From Actinomadura oligospora ATCC 43269 (lineage in GTDB: Bacteria > Actinomycetota > Actinomycetes > Streptosporangiales > Streptosporangiaceae): a stretch of 64,000 bases of DNA. The stretch's first letter is position 1, and each line of letters opens with the position of its first letter. The position numbers and the translations under genes are program-made. The stretch is from the NCBI RefSeq assembly GCF_000518265.1, contig NZ_JADG01000007.1:248001-312000 (forward strand), read 5' to 3'. A model generated the notes under the pieces. That model worked only from the letters and a program-made list of their open reading frames with translations, was not told where the DNA came from and searched no databases. Of the stretch, positions 1-8,824 are shown one piece after another.

Positions 1-107
1 CTGACCGGATTTCCGGGGATCCGGACCGTTTCCCGGATTCGCGGGCACGAAGGGTGCGGGGAGCGTCACGATGAGTTCATGGACACTCGGGAACGGGACG
101 GCCGGCG

Positions 108-1109
108 GTGAACGTCGGGGCGTTCCCGCTGATGCGCGGCTTCGACACCATCAACGTCAGCACGGAGCTGGAGCCGATGGCGGCGATGCGGGACGCGGAC
201 CTCGGGGAACGGATCCGCGCCTTCCCCAAGATGCTGCCCGGCGGGTCGCCGGACTTCGGCAGCGCCGAGCAGCACGGCGACGGCTGGCGGGTGCTGTGCA
301 CCGGCGCGAGCGATCCGTGCTCGGCGCGCGTCGACCTGGCCGCGACGCTGCGCAAGTCCGCCGGGGCCGTGGAGGGGCCGGTGGCGCGCGGGGTGCGGCG
401 GGAACGGGACGCCTCGACCGTCCGGGCGATGCTCGCGGCGGCCGACCGGCTCGATCCGGAGGACGGCGAGCAGCTGCCGAAGGACGAGTGGGAGATCGGC
501 GAGCGCCGCTACCGGGTCATCCGGATCGAGAAGTTCGTCCTGATCAACTCGGACGGGATGGAGCCGCCGAGGTCCAGCGACGCCGAGCCGCCGGACGAGC
601 CGTCGCTGCTGCGCGGGCACCCGATCGACCCGGGCGCGGCGGCCGGGTTCTGGGAGGCGCAGCTGCGGCTCAACCTGGCCGGGTTCGGGCCGATCCCGGG
701 GACGGCGCCGGAGCAGGTGGAGGCGGAGGCGCGGCACGCCTGCCTGACGCATCCGGGCATCGTGATGCTGCCGCCGACGTTCTCGGTCGTCGAGGTCACG
801 CCCGCGGGCGGCTGGCAGCCGCTGACCGGCGGGCACGGCCCGGCGAGCGCGAAGGAGCGGCTGAGCGGGCACTTCTCGCAGCTGCTGCCGATGCTGCGCG
901 AGTTCCAGGGCGACCCGCCGTCCGAGGAGGAGCTCGCGGACTGGACGTCCGCCGCGGCGCGGATCGACGCGGAGCCCGGCCCGGAGTGGAACGTCACGAT
1001 CTGCGGTGAGCCACGGCGGTTCCGGATCGTCCGGATCGGCCGGATGATCCGCGTCGGCCGGGACGGCCCGGAGCCGCCACGGCCGTCCGACCAGGAGCGC
1101 TACGGCTGA
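108..1109 (+). CDS. DUF5954-like protein of unknown function
   Basis: Function unknown. The 333-residue product starts at a GTG; an in-frame stop 36 bases upstream leaves no longer form. It carries a similar motif twice, a short hydrophobic strand followed by GMEPPRSSDAEP near residue 150 and by DGPEPPRPSDQE at the C-terminus. I associate this repeated PPRPSD pattern with the actinobacterial DUF5954 family (recalled, not searched). There is no signal peptide or membrane segment, so it is probably cytosolic. It stands alone, with a convergent hydrolase gene downstream across a terminator hairpin. Codon use matches the neighbours. Confidence 0.65.
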   Translation: MNVGAFPLMRGFDTINVSTELEPMAAMRDADLGERIRAFPKMLPGGSPDFGSAEQHGDGWRVLCTGASDPCSARVDLAATLRKSAGAVEGPVARGVRRERDASTVRAMLAAADRLDPEDGEQLPKDEWEIGERRYRVIRIEKFVLINSDGMEPPRSSDAEPPDEPSLLRGHPIDPGAAAGFWEAQLRLNLAGFGPIPGTAPEQVEAEARHACLTHPGIVMLPPTFSVVEVTPAGGWQPLTGGHGPASAKERLSGHFSQLLPMLREFQGDPPSEEELADWTSAAARIDAEPGPEWNVTICGEPRRFRIVRIGRMIRVGRDGPEPPRPSDQERYG

Positions 1110-1117
1110 ACCCCCAC

Positions 1118-1147
1118 CACCCGGTCGGACGGGTGACCGACCGGGTG
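1118..1147. terminator. hairpin between convergent genes
   Basis: Perfect 11-bp stem (CACCCGGTCGG pairing with CCGACCGGGTG) around an 8-base loop, just after the DUF5954-like stop and just before the stop of the opposing SGNH hydrolase. It has no T-run, as is usual for actinomycete terminators, and could serve both directions. Confidence 0.6.
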
Positions 1148-1155
1148 GGCCTGGG

Positions 1156-2286
1156 TCACCAGAGGTCGGTGAGGTTCACGGCTCCGGCCATGGCGTGGGC
1201 GCCGTCGTCGTTGAGGTGCATGCCGTCGCCCGAGTCCAGGTCGGGGCGGATGTAGCCGGGGGCGTCCGGGTCCTCGACGGCGCGGGCCGAGTCGAAGACG
1301 GCGTCGAACACGTCCGTCGTGCGGATCCACTCGTTGACCTCGCGGCGGATCTCCAGCCCCTCGGGCGAGCTGACGCCCTCGTAGATCGCGCCGCCGAACG
1401 GCCCGATCGTCCCGGCGAGGACGCGCAGCCCGGCGGCGTGGATGCGGACGGCGAGCTCGGTGTACGCGGCGATCAGGTCCTCGGCCGTGGGCATCGGCAG
1501 GCCGTACAGGCCGGGAAGGCCGAGGTCGTTGATGCCGAAGTGGAGCAGGACGTGCGTCACGCCCGGCACCGACAGGGCGTCGCGTTCCAGCCGGGACAGC
1601 GCGTGCTCACCGGTCCCGTCGGCGAGCAGGCGGTTGCCCGAGATGCCCTGGTTGACGACCCAGCCGCGGTCGAGGCGTTCGTTCAGCACATCCACCGAGC
1701 GGCGGTCGGCGCCGACCGTCGTGCCCGTCCCCTCGAACCAGGAGTCGCCGAACGCGACCGCGACCGGCGTCCCCTCCGGCGCGAGGACGTCCACGCCGGT
1801 TACGAAGACGCGCGTCTCCAGGGTCTCCGGCGCGTCCAGCTCGACGGCGGCGGTCTGGTTCCCGGACGCGGTGTACGCGCGCTCCATCGGCATGTGCGCG
1901 TGGGTCGCGAGGCCGGTGTCGTCCGGGAGGTAGAGGCTCAGCGACAGCAGGTTGCCCGCCTCGACGGCCAGCGGCACCTCGTCGCTCACGATGTCGCCGC
2001 CGGGCGGGATCACGGCCTCGGCCCGGCCGTCGAACCGCAGCTCACGGTCGGTCTCCGGGACGATCGCGTCGGTCTTCGCCTGGAGCGCGACGCGGGCCGC
2101 GCCGATCCGCAGCGGTTCCCGCCCGAACCGGTTGGTCAGCCGGACCCGGATCCGCTCGCCGCCGCCCGCCAGCAGCAGCGGCTCCCGGACGGTCTGGTCC
2201 GCGAACCCGCGCGCCTCGACGAACCTGAACTGCTCGTGGGGGCTGATCACGGCGGAACGGAAGCCCGCCACCCACTGCTGCGACAT
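1156..2286 (-). CDS. SGNH/GDSL-type hydrolase
   Basis: Predicted esterase or lipase-like hydrolase of the SGNH fold, 376 residues. The nucleophile block is AFGDSW with Ser182. The Asn block (HFGINDLG) and the Asp/His block (DGMHLND near the C-terminus) follow in the right order. The first 160 residues form an extra beta-rich domain, as in two-domain actinomycete GDSL proteins. The ATG is preceded by GAGG with good spacing. There is no clear signal peptide, so it is probably intracellular. The substrate cannot be told from sequence. Confidence 0.88.
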   Translation of the reverse strand: MSQQWVAGFRSAVISPHEQFRFVEARGFADQTVREPLLLAGGGERIRVRLTNRFGREPLRIGAARVALQAKTDAIVPETDRELRFDGRAEAVIPPGGDIVSDEVPLAVEAGNLLSLSLYLPDDTGLATHAHMPMERAYTASGNQTAAVELDAPETLETRVFVTGVDVLAPEGTPVAVAFGDSWFEGTGTTVGADRRSVDVLNERLDRGWVVNQGISGNRLLADGTGEHALSRLERDALSVPGVTHVLLHFGINDLGLPGLYGLPMPTAEDLIAAYTELAVRIHAAGLRVLAGTIGPFGGAIYEGVSSPEGLEIRREVNEWIRTTDVFDAVFDSARAVEDPDAPGYIRPDLDSGDGMHLNDDGAHAMAGAVNLTDLW

Positions 2287-2485
2287 GTGTGCCTCGTCTC
2301 GTTCATCCCATGAGTCGATCTTGGAAACCCGGGACGACCGGCAGTGATTCCCGGTTGGCCGAGGTCGGTCGCGAACTCGTCCGGAAAACGCGGACGTTCC
2401 ATGACGTCCCGCGTTATCGCCGCGTCGCGGGGTCCGGCGGCAGGCTCGTGGTCGTCAGCGGAACAGCAACTCGCAGGAGCGCGAC

Positions 2486-3892
2486 ATGACCGCCGTCTCG
2501 GCACCGGAATCGGCCCCCGCCCGGGTGGCCGCCGTCCCCGGGTGGGGGACCCTGCTGGTCCTGCTCACCGGGGTCTTCATCACCACCCTCGACTTCTTCA
2601 TCGTCAACGTGGCGATCCCCGCGACCCAGCGGGACCTGCACGCGACCCCGTCGCAGATCCAGTTCGTCGTCGCCGGGTTCGGCGTCGCGCTCGCCGCCGG
2701 GCTGATCACCGCGGGCCGCCTCGGCGACCTCTACGGACGGCGCCGGATGTTCGCCGTCGGCCTCGCGGCCTTCACCCTCGCCTCGGCCGCCTGCGCGGAG
2801 GCGTCGTCGGCCGGGATGCTGATCGCCGCGCGGGTCGCGCAGGGCGTCGGCGCGGCGATCCTCATGCCGCAGGTGCTCGGCATCATCAACACCGTCTACA
2901 CCGCCCCGGCGGCGCGGGCGAAGGCGTTCAACGCCTACGGGGTCGCGATGGGCTTCGGTGGGGTGTTCGGGCAGCTCATCGGCGGTGTGCTCATCAAGGC
3001 CGACGTGCTCGGCATGGGCTGGCGCGCGATCTTCTGGATCAACGTCCCGGTCGGCGCGGCGGCGCTCGCGCTGGTCCCGCGGCTCGTCCCGGAGTCCCGC
3101 GCGAAGGGCGCGGCCCGGCTCGACCTGGCCGGCGCCGTCCTCGCCTCGCTCGGTCTCGTCGCCATCGTGATCCCGCTCGTCCAGGGCCGTGAGCAGGGCT
3201 GGCCGATGTGGACCTGGGAGTGCCTCGGCGCCGCGGTCGTCCTGCTCGCCGCGTTCGCCCTGCACCAGCGCCGCGCCGCGACCCCGCTGGTCTCCCCGAC
3301 CCTGTTCCGCCACCGCTCGTTCCCGGTGGGGGCGGCAGTCTCGATGATCCACTCCATGACCATGGGCGCGTTCTTCCTGATCCTGGCCCTCTACCTGCAG
3401 CTCGGACGCGGGCTGTCGCCGCTGGAGTCCGGCCTGATCTTCCTCCCGCTCGGTCTCGGCTACTTCGTCTCCTCGGCTCGGGCCGCCGCCGTCGCCGAGC
3501 GGCTCGGACGGCAGGCCGTCGCGGTCGGCGCGCTCGCCATGGCCGTCGGCTACGGGGTCCTCGCGATCACCTCGGCCGACCTCGGGCAGGACGGCGCGGT
3601 CGGGTGGATCATCCCCGGCCTGGTGGTCGCGGGCGCCGGGATGGGCCTGGTCATGGCGCCGCTGCCCGCCCTGGTGCTGAGCGGCGTGGACGCCGAGCAC
3701 GCGGGCGCCGCGTCCGGTGTGCTGAGCACCGCGCAGCAGGCGGGCGGCGCGATCGGCGTCGCGCTCGTCGGGGTCGTCTTCTACGGCGTCCACGGCGGCG
3801 TCCCGCACGCCTTCACCGCCGGGCTGGTCTTCCTCCTCGTCCTGGACGTCCTGGTCGCGGCCCTGGTCCAGGCACTCCCCAAGGCCCGGTGA
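2486..3892 (+). CDS. MFS efflux transporter, DHA2 (EmrB/QacA) type
   Basis: Drug:proton antiporter-like inner-membrane protein of 468 residues with 12 to 14 hydrophobic segments. Motif A is visible as GRLGDLYGRRRMF after the second helix, and a motif C-like stretch GFGGVFGQLIGG marks the antiporter helix. The first helix carries the LDFFIVNVAIP pattern typical of DHA2 proteins. An AGGAGCGCGAC ribosome site precedes the ATG. No regulator is adjacent and the substrate is unknown. A strong hairpin follows. Confidence 0.88.
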   Translation: MTAVSAPESAPARVAAVPGWGTLLVLLTGVFITTLDFFIVNVAIPATQRDLHATPSQIQFVVAGFGVALAAGLITAGRLGDLYGRRRMFAVGLAAFTLASAACAEASSAGMLIAARVAQGVGAAILMPQVLGIINTVYTAPAARAKAFNAYGVAMGFGGVFGQLIGGVLIKADVLGMGWRAIFWINVPVGAAALALVPRLVPESRAKGAARLDLAGAVLASLGLVAIVIPLVQGREQGWPMWTWECLGAAVVLLAAFALHQRRAATPLVSPTLFRHRSFPVGAAVSMIHSMTMGAFFLILALYLQLGRGLSPLESGLIFLPLGLGYFVSSARAAAVAERLGRQAVAVGALAMAVGYGVLAITSADLGQDGAVGWIIPGLVVAGAGMGLVMAPLPALVLSGVDAEHAGAASGVLSTAQQAGGAIGVALVGVVFYGVHGGVPHAFTAGLVFLLVLDVLVAALVQALPKAR

Positions 3893-3910
3893 CCCCGGCC
3901 GAACAGCGAG

Positions 3911-3940
3911 AGGGCCCCGCCGGTTCTTCGGCGGGGCCTT
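3911..3940. terminator. bidirectional terminator
   Basis: GGCCCCGCCG and CGGCGGGGCC form a 10-bp perfect stem around a 6-base loop, extended by a G-T and an A-T pair. It lies between the convergent MFS and carboxymuconolactone decarboxylase-like genes. Confidence 0.75.
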
Positions 3941-3997
3941 CGAGGAGCTGTACGCCTTCGTCCTCCGCGGCCCCGGCGCCCCCGCCGACAACCACCG

Positions 3998-4438
3998 TCA
4001 GTTGAGGCGGTCGTCCAGGCGGGCGTCGTACGTCCCGAGGACGTATCCGGCCAGCACGTACACGCTGACCAGGGCGATCAGTTCCAGCACCTCGGGCCGC
4101 TCCAGGTGGACGGTCAGCAGGTCCCGGGTCGGCTCGGACAGGGCGGCGTCGTGGTGAAGCTCGTCCACGGCGCGCAGCAGGACGGCCTCCGACCAGGACC
4201 AGTCGGGGTGCTCCGGGCCGCACCGCACGGCGGCGACCTCGTCGAGGGTGAGCCCGGCGTCGAGCCCGAGCCGGACGTGCCGCTCCCATGCGCCGGACGT
4301 CTCGGTGAGGTAGGAGATCCGCAGGATCGCGAGTTCGCGTTCGCGCACGGGCAGCTCCCCCTGCCCCGCCCGCAGGAGCAGGGGCACCAGATCCTCGACG
4401 TGCAGCTCGCTCATGTCCGCTCCCCGTTCGACGGCCAT
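3998..4438 (-). CDS. carboxymuconolactone decarboxylase / AhpD-like protein
   Basis: A 146-residue all-alpha protein of the carboxymuconolactone decarboxylase/AhpD superfamily, which uses small hexameric helical subunits for lactone decarboxylation or thiol redox chemistry. The pattern RERELAILRISYLTE, followed by WERHVRLGLDAGLTLDEV, is typical. The usual CxxC pair of AhpD is absent, so a peroxidase-reductase role is unlikely and the chemistry is open. Two ATGs stand in tandem; the second (chosen) has GAGGGG at better spacing. It is divergent from a TetR gene, with two palindromic operators between them, so TetR control is very likely. Confidence 0.82.
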   Translation of the reverse strand: MAVERGADMSELHVEDLVPLLLRAGQGELPVRERELAILRISYLTETSGAWERHVRLGLDAGLTLDEVAAVRCGPEHPDWSWSEAVLLRAVDELHHDAALSEPTRDLLTVHLERPEVLELIALVSVYVLAGYVLGTYDARLDDRLN

Positions 4439-4458
4439 CATTCGCCCCTCGCGAAGAT

Positions 4459-4489
4459 GTACTCGAGTACAATTGTGTACTCCAGTACA
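4459..4489. promoter_or_regulatory. tandem palindromic operators for the adjacent TetR
   Basis: TGTACTCGAGTACA (4459-4472) is a perfect 14-bp palindrome. TGTACTCCAGTACA (4476-4489) is the same site with one central change. Their centres are 17 bp apart, and they fill the divergent promoter region between the decarboxylase-like gene and the TetR gene. They are almost certainly the binding sites of that TetR protein (inference). Confidence 0.75.
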
Positions 4490-4516
4490 ACTTTGGATGC
4501 AAGTACCCTTTCCGAG

Positions 4517-5128
4517 GTGACCGTGACGAATGCGGAGGGACGGCGCGAACGCCGCAGGCGCGAGACACGCGAACGACTGCTGAAGGCGGCGCTGGAGCTG
4601 TTCGGCTCGCAGGGCTACTCCGCGACCACCTACGACCACATCGCCGCGCGCGCGGACGTCAGCCGCCAGACCGCGTTCAACCACTTCCCCCGCAAGGAGG
4701 ACTTCGTCCGGGGCTGGGTCGAGCTGCGCCACCGCCGCCTGACCGAACTCGCCCTCGCCGCGGACGCCGACGCGCCGCTGTTCGAGCTGGTGGCCTCGCT
4801 GCTGCGCGTCCTCGCGTCCTTCAACGGAGCCGAGGGCGACTACGCCCTCACCAAGGACTTCTACGACAGCGGCATCCTGCACGCCGTCTTCACCGACGGC
4901 GCGACCGTGCCCGTCTCCTTCAAGACCGCCTTCGAACGCGCCGCGGCGAGGGGCGAGCTTCGTCCCGGCGTCCCGCCCGAGGTGGCCGCCGAACTGCTCT
5001 ACGACTCCTACCTCGGCACGCTGGGCCGCTGGCTGGCGGGCGGCGCCGCCTTCCCGCTGACCGAGACCCTGGAGAACCGCCTGGCCGTCCTGCTGGGGGG
5101 TCTCACCCCCGGCGACACACCACGCTGA
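4517..5128 (+). CDS. TetR/AcrR family transcriptional regulator
   Basis: A 203-residue repressor. Residues about 15-60 are a canonical TetR helix-turn-helix: ETRERLLKAALELFGSQGYS, then TTYDHIAARADVSRQTAFNHF. The C-terminal ligand domain is helical and gives no clue to the inducer. Two in-frame GTGs (4517 and 4523) are possible; 4517 has GAGG immediately upstream, 4523 has it at better spacing. It is divergent from the carboxymuconolactone decarboxylase-like gene and probably represses both genes from the paired TGTACTCNAGTACA sites. The stop lies ten bases from the stop of the opposing oxidase gene. Confidence 0.87.
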   Translation: MTVTNAEGRRERRRRETRERLLKAALELFGSQGYSATTYDHIAARADVSRQTAFNHFPRKEDFVRGWVELRHRRLTELALAADADAPLFELVASLLRVLASFNGAEGDYALTKDFYDSGILHAVFTDGATVPVSFKTAFERAAARGELRPGVPPEVAAELLYDSYLGTLGRWLAGGAAFPLTETLENRLAVLLGGLTPGDTPR

Positions 5129-5137
5129 CCCGCGTGG

Positions 5138-6538
5138 TCACAGGTCGGGGTCGTCGCCGATGACCTTGCCGGGGTTGAACAGGCCGAGCGGGTCGAGCGC
5201 GTCCTTGACGGCCTTCTGCATGGCCCGGACGCCGAGCGGCAGCTCACGCTGCATCCCGCGCCGCTTCAGCAGGCCGACGCCGTGCTCGCCGGTGACCGTG
5301 CCGCCGAGGTCGATCGCGGCGGTGAGCAGGTCCTCGAAGGCTGCCTGCGCGGCCTCGCGCGCGGCGTCGTCACCGGGCGGGGTGATGAGCAGCGGATGCA
5401 GGTTGCCGTCGCCCGCGTGCGCGATCGTCGCGATCCGGACGCCGTGCCTGCGGCCGATCTCCCCCGTGCGCGCGAGCATCTCCGGGACGCGCGAACGCGG
5501 CACGCACACGTCCTCGGTCAGCACCGGGCCGAGCCGCTCCAGCGCCGGGTAGGCGAGTTTGCGCGCCTGGAACAGCGCCTCCGCCTCGACCGGGTCGGTG
5601 GACTGCTCGGCCCACACCGCGCCCGCGTCCCGGAAGGCCGCCGCGACCGACGCCGCGTCCTGGTCCCCGGACGCGCCGGGCGTGTCGACGCTGGCCAGCA
5701 GCAGCGCCTCGGCGGACGCCCCGATCCCCAGGTGCTTCCACTGCTCGACCGCCTCCAGGCAGAACCGGTCGAGCAGCTCCAGCGCGGCCGGGACGAGCCC
5801 CCGCGCGGTGACCGCCGCGACGGCGCGTCCGGCGGTCACCAGGTCGTCGAACGCGCCCACGACCGTGCGCGGCGCGTCCCGCCGGGCCGGACGCAGCCGC
5901 AGCGTCACCTCGGTGATCACGCCGAGCGTGCCCTCCGCCCCGGCGAACAGGCCGGTCAAGTCGTATCCGGCGACGCCCTTGGTCGTCCGGCGGCCGAGCG
6001 GGAGCCGGGCGCCGTACGCGCCGCCAGGACCGCCGACGACGGCCTCCATCCCGAGCACGTAGTTGCGGGTCACGCCGTACTTCAGGCAGCACAGGCCGCC
6101 CGCGTTGGTCGACACGTTCCCGCCGATGGTCGACCACGGCGAGCTCGCCGGATCCGGCGGGTACCAGAGCCCGTGCGCGGCGACGGCCGCCTTCAGGTCG
6201 TCGTTCACCACACCCGGCTGGACGACCGCGACCATGTTCTCGACGTCGATCTCGACGATCGCGTCCATCTTCGACAGGTCGAGCACCAGGCACCCGTCCA
6301 CGGCGTTCGCCCCGCCCGACAGCCCGGTGCCCGCGCCCCGGGGCACCACCGGTATGCCCAGCTCAGCGCATGCCGCGACCGCCCGCGAGACCTCGTCGGC
6401 GTCCGTCGCGCGCAACGCGGCGGCCGGTGTCCCGGCCGGGGCCCACTCCGCCTCGTCCCGCCCGAGCCCTTTCAGCACGTCAACGTCGGTGACCAGGACG
6501 CTGCCGGGCAACGCCCTTCCCAGCCGTTCAGCCGACAC
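5138..6538 (-). CDS. FAD-linked oxidase, GlcD / D-lactate dehydrogenase type
   Basis: Flavoprotein of the glycolate oxidase GlcD / D-2-hydroxyacid dehydrogenase family, about 466 residues, expected to oxidise a 2-hydroxyacid such as glycolate or D-lactate. The PCMH-type FAD domain shows VVPRGAGTGLSGGAN and the PPDPASSPWSTIGGNVSTNAGG block. The C-terminal substrate domain ends with AHAGDGNLHPLL and VTGEHGVGLLKRR, both family signatures. The GTG at 6538 is chosen because GGGGGA precedes it; a GTG at 6556 is also in frame. It overlaps the end of the upstream TetR gene on the same strand, so the two may be co-transcribed. Confidence 0.88.
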   Translation of the reverse strand: MSAERLGRALPGSVLVTDVDVLKGLGRDEAEWAPAGTPAAALRATDADEVSRAVAACAELGIPVVPRGAGTGLSGGANAVDGCLVLDLSKMDAIVEIDVENMVAVVQPGVVNDDLKAAVAAHGLWYPPDPASSPWSTIGGNVSTNAGGLCCLKYGVTRNYVLGMEAVVGGPGGAYGARLPLGRRTTKGVAGYDLTGLFAGAEGTLGVITEVTLRLRPARRDAPRTVVGAFDDLVTAGRAVAAVTARGLVPAALELLDRFCLEAVEQWKHLGIGASAEALLLASVDTPGASGDQDAASVAAAFRDAGAVWAEQSTDPVEAEALFQARKLAYPALERLGPVLTEDVCVPRSRVPEMLARTGEIGRRHGVRIATIAHAGDGNLHPLLITPPGDDAAREAAQAAFEDLLTAAIDLGGTVTGEHGVGLLKRRGMQRELPLGVRAMQKAVKDALDPLGLFNPGKVIGDDPDL

Positions 6539-7262
6539 GGTGTCCCCCGCTCTCACTCACGTCGTCGTTCCGCGGGCGGCGAGCGGCGAGGCCGTCCAGC
6601 AGGACGTCGAGGGCGAACGCGAAGCGCCGTTCGCTCTCCCGCTCGGCGTCGACACCGCCCGAGGCGGCCATCCGCTCGGCGAGCAGCGGATGGCCGCTGA
6701 CCGCCTCACGCAGGTGGTCGCCGACCGTCTCGGCCCAGTCCGTCCCCGCGTCCTGGAGGGCGTCCCGCCAGGCGAGCTCGGCGACGACCGCGCCCACGAC
6801 GTGGTCGTTCACCACGGCCAGCGCCGCGTCCAGCTCGTCGCCCGCGAACCCCGCCCGCGACATGGCCCGCAGCCCGGCCTCGGCCAGCGCGAACGCGTTG
6901 GGCCCCAGATTCGGCCGGACGGTCAGCTCGGACAGCACCCACCGGTGCCGGAGCAGCATCGCGCGATGGCTCCGCGCCAGCCCGGCGGCCGCGCGCCGCC
7001 AGCCGGTCTCGTCCGGGTCGGCCGCGACCTCGCCGAGGACGTGGTCCAGGGCCAGTTCGAGCAGCTCGTCCTTGGTGCGGACGTACCAGTACAGCGACCC
7101 GGCGGTGACGCCGAGCGCGTCCGCGACGCGGCGCATCGACAGCTCGCGGTGCCCGCCCGCGTCGAGCAGCGCGACGGCGACGGCGACGATCCGGTCGCGG
7201 TCGAGCCGCCGGTCGCGCGGCGGACGGTCCGGCCGCAGCCACACCGAGTCGAAGGACGGCAC
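6528..7262 (-). CDS. TetR family regulator (TetR_C_1-like)
   Basis: A 244-residue repressor with an unusually long lead before the helix-turn-helix: DRIVAVAVALLDAGG, then LSMRRVADALGVTAGSLYWYV. The LYWYV ending and the C-terminal layout resemble TetR-class proteins proper rather than AcrR. It starts with GTG. It is divergent from an alpha/beta hydrolase gene whose promoter carries a GTTCAA-N5-TTGAAC palindrome at the expected transcription start, the obvious operator. It overlaps the start of the FAD oxidase gene downstream. Confidence 0.87.
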   Translation of the reverse strand: MPSFDSVWLRPDRPPRDRRLDRDRIVAVAVALLDAGGHRELSMRRVADALGVTAGSLYWYVRTKDELLELALDHVLGEVAADPDETGWRRAAAGLARSHRAMLLRHRWVLSELTVRPNLGPNAFALAEAGLRAMSRAGFAGDELDAALAVVNDHVVGAVVAELAWRDALQDAGTDWAETVGDHLREAVSGHPLLAERMAASGGVDAERESERRFAFALDVLLDGLAARRPRNDDVSESGGHRVG

Positions 7263-7287
7263 GCGTCCACGCTACCGGCCCCGGGGG

Positions 7288-7335
7288 TTGACGGCCGTGA
7301 CCTGGCGACCTATACAGAGTTCAAGGGTATTGAAC
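7288..7335 (+). promoter_or_regulatory. sigma-A type promoter with overlapping operator
   Basis: TTGACG (7288-7293) and TATACA (7311-7316) are separated by exactly 17 bp, a near-consensus vegetative promoter. GTTCAA-N5-TTGAAC (7319-7335), a perfect palindrome, sits across the expected start site, upstream of AAGGAGG (7343-7349) and the hydrolase ATG at 7357. It is probably bound by the divergent TetR protein. Confidence 0.72.
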
Positions 7336-7356
7336 GGTGTTTAAGGAGGTCAGTTC

Positions 7357-8181
7357 ATGTTTCGCGCGAACGGAGAGCTGCGGGGCGCGGTGCACGCGAC
7401 CGTCCTGGGCCCGCCGGACGGCCCGCGCGCGGTCCTCGTCCACGGATCCCTGAGCTGGGGCGACGACCCGGTCTCGGGGTTCGCGGCGCAGCGTCCGCTG
7501 GCGGACCGGTTCCGGCTCGTCCTGATGGACCGCCGCGGGCACGGCGGAAGCCCGGACGCCGGGCCCGCGTTCCGCAGCGACCACCTCGCCGACGCCGACG
7601 ACATCGCCGAACTCCTCGAGGACGGTGCGCACCTGGTCGGCCACTCCTACGGCGCGGTCGGCGCGATGGTCGCGGCGGCGCGCCGCCCCGAGGCCGTCCG
7701 GTCGCTGACGCTGATCGAACCGGGCTGCTACCAGGCCGCCGCGGACGATCCCCAGGTCGCGGACGCGCTGCGCGCCAACCGCGAGGCGTACGCGAGCCTC
7801 CCCGAGCTGACCCCGGAGCAGTGGCTGCGCGCCGCGACCGACTCGGTCGGCCTGCCTCCCATGGAACCGACCGGGACCCGGCTCCGCGCGGCGGCGAGCG
7901 CGCTGAGCGAGCGCGTGTGCTGGGAGGCCGGGATCCCGGTCGCCGCCCTGAGCGTCGCGCCGTTTCCCAAGCTCGTCGTCTCCGGGGCATGGGAGAACGC
8001 GCCCGACCTGTATCGCAAGGGCGGCAGCGGGCCGCTCCTCGCGTGCGCGCGCGTCACGGCCGAACGCATCGGCGCGCGGCACATGTCGATTCCGGGCGCC
8101 GCGCACTATCCGCACGTTGACGCCCCGGACGCCCTGAACACCGTCCTCGCCACGTTCTGGGACGCGGCCCCCGCCCACTGA
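7357..8181 (+). CDS. alpha/beta hydrolase
   Basis: A 274-residue alpha/beta-fold hydrolase. It shows the oxyanion loop VLVHGSLSWG, the nucleophile elbow VGHSYGAVG and a late histidine in GAAHYPHVD. The MDRRGHGGSPD strand-turn is typical of the esterase/epoxide hydrolase branch. No signal peptide is present. A textbook AAGGAGG ribosome site stands 7 bases before the ATG, behind a near-consensus promoter with an operator for the divergent TetR. Strict regulation suggests a detoxifying or catabolic enzyme for a compound sensed by that TetR (inference). Confidence 0.88.
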   Translation: MFRANGELRGAVHATVLGPPDGPRAVLVHGSLSWGDDPVSGFAAQRPLADRFRLVLMDRRGHGGSPDAGPAFRSDHLADADDIAELLEDGAHLVGHSYGAVGAMVAAARRPEAVRSLTLIEPGCYQAAADDPQVADALRANREAYASLPELTPEQWLRAATDSVGLPPMEPTGTRLRAAASALSERVCWEAGIPVAALSVAPFPKLVVSGAWENAPDLYRKGGSGPLLACARVTAERIGARHMSIPGAAHYPHVDAPDALNTVLATFWDAAPAH

Positions 8182-8194
8182 CTACGGTTGCCGG

Positions 8195-8824
8195 GTGGAT
8201 CAGCGAGCGGTGGTGCGTGAACTCACCCGGACGGCATCTCCCCCGCTGGTTCCGGAGGTGCGGCTGCGGCTCGCCGAAGAACCCTTCACGACCTGGGCCG
8301 CCACCCGCGCCGAGGACCCGCCGTTCTGGGCCTTCGCCTGGGCGGGCGGGCAGGCGCTCGCCCGGTTCGTCCTCGACCGTCCGGACGTCGTGGCCGGACG
8401 CCACGTCGCCGACATCGCCAGCGGCTCCGGCCTCGTCGCGATCGCCGCCTGCCTCGCGGGCGCGCGCCGCGTCACCGCCTACGACGTGGACCCGCTGTCC
8501 CTGACCGCCATCGGCGAGAACGCCGGCCTGAACGGCGTCGCGCTGGAGGCCGTCCGTTCCGACGTGACGACCACCCCGCCGGACGACGCGGACGTCGTCC
8601 TCGCCGGAGACGTCTGTTACGACCCCGACATGGCCCCACCCATGCTCGCCGTCCTCCGGACGTGCGCCGCGCGCGGCGCGAAGGTCCTGGTCGGCGACCC
8701 GCGACGCGCCTACCTGCCGCGCGACCTCAAGGCCGAGGCCGAATACGACGTCCCGAACACCGGCAACCTCGAAGAACGCGACACGACCCGTGCCGCCGTC
8801 TTCCACCTACAAGCCGACGCGTGA
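8195..8824 (+). CDS. class I SAM-dependent methyltransferase, ETFB-lysine type
   Basis: A 209-residue Rossmann methyltransferase. Motif I is [13 protein letters not shown] and the acidic strand end is TAYDVD. The N-terminal [20 protein letters not shown] and the later VLAGDVCYD match the family containing the electron-transfer flavoprotein beta-subunit lysine methyltransferase (METTL20/ETFBKMT), so protein-lysine methylation is the best guess. The GTG start has no ribosome site; TACGGT ends six bases upstream, the pattern of a leaderless transcript. Its end overlaps the RNase HI gene by 18 bases on the other strand. Confidence 0.82.
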   Translation: MDQRAVVRELTRTASPPLVPEVRLRLAEEPFTTWAATRAEDPPFWAFAWAGGQALARFVLDRPDVVAGRHVADIASGSGLVAIAACLAGARRVTAYDVDPLSLTAIGENAGLNGVALEAVRSDVTTTPPDDADVVLAGDVCYDPDMAPPMLAVLRTCAARGAKVLVGDPRRAYLPRDLKAEAEYDVPNTGNLEERDTTRAAVFHLQADA

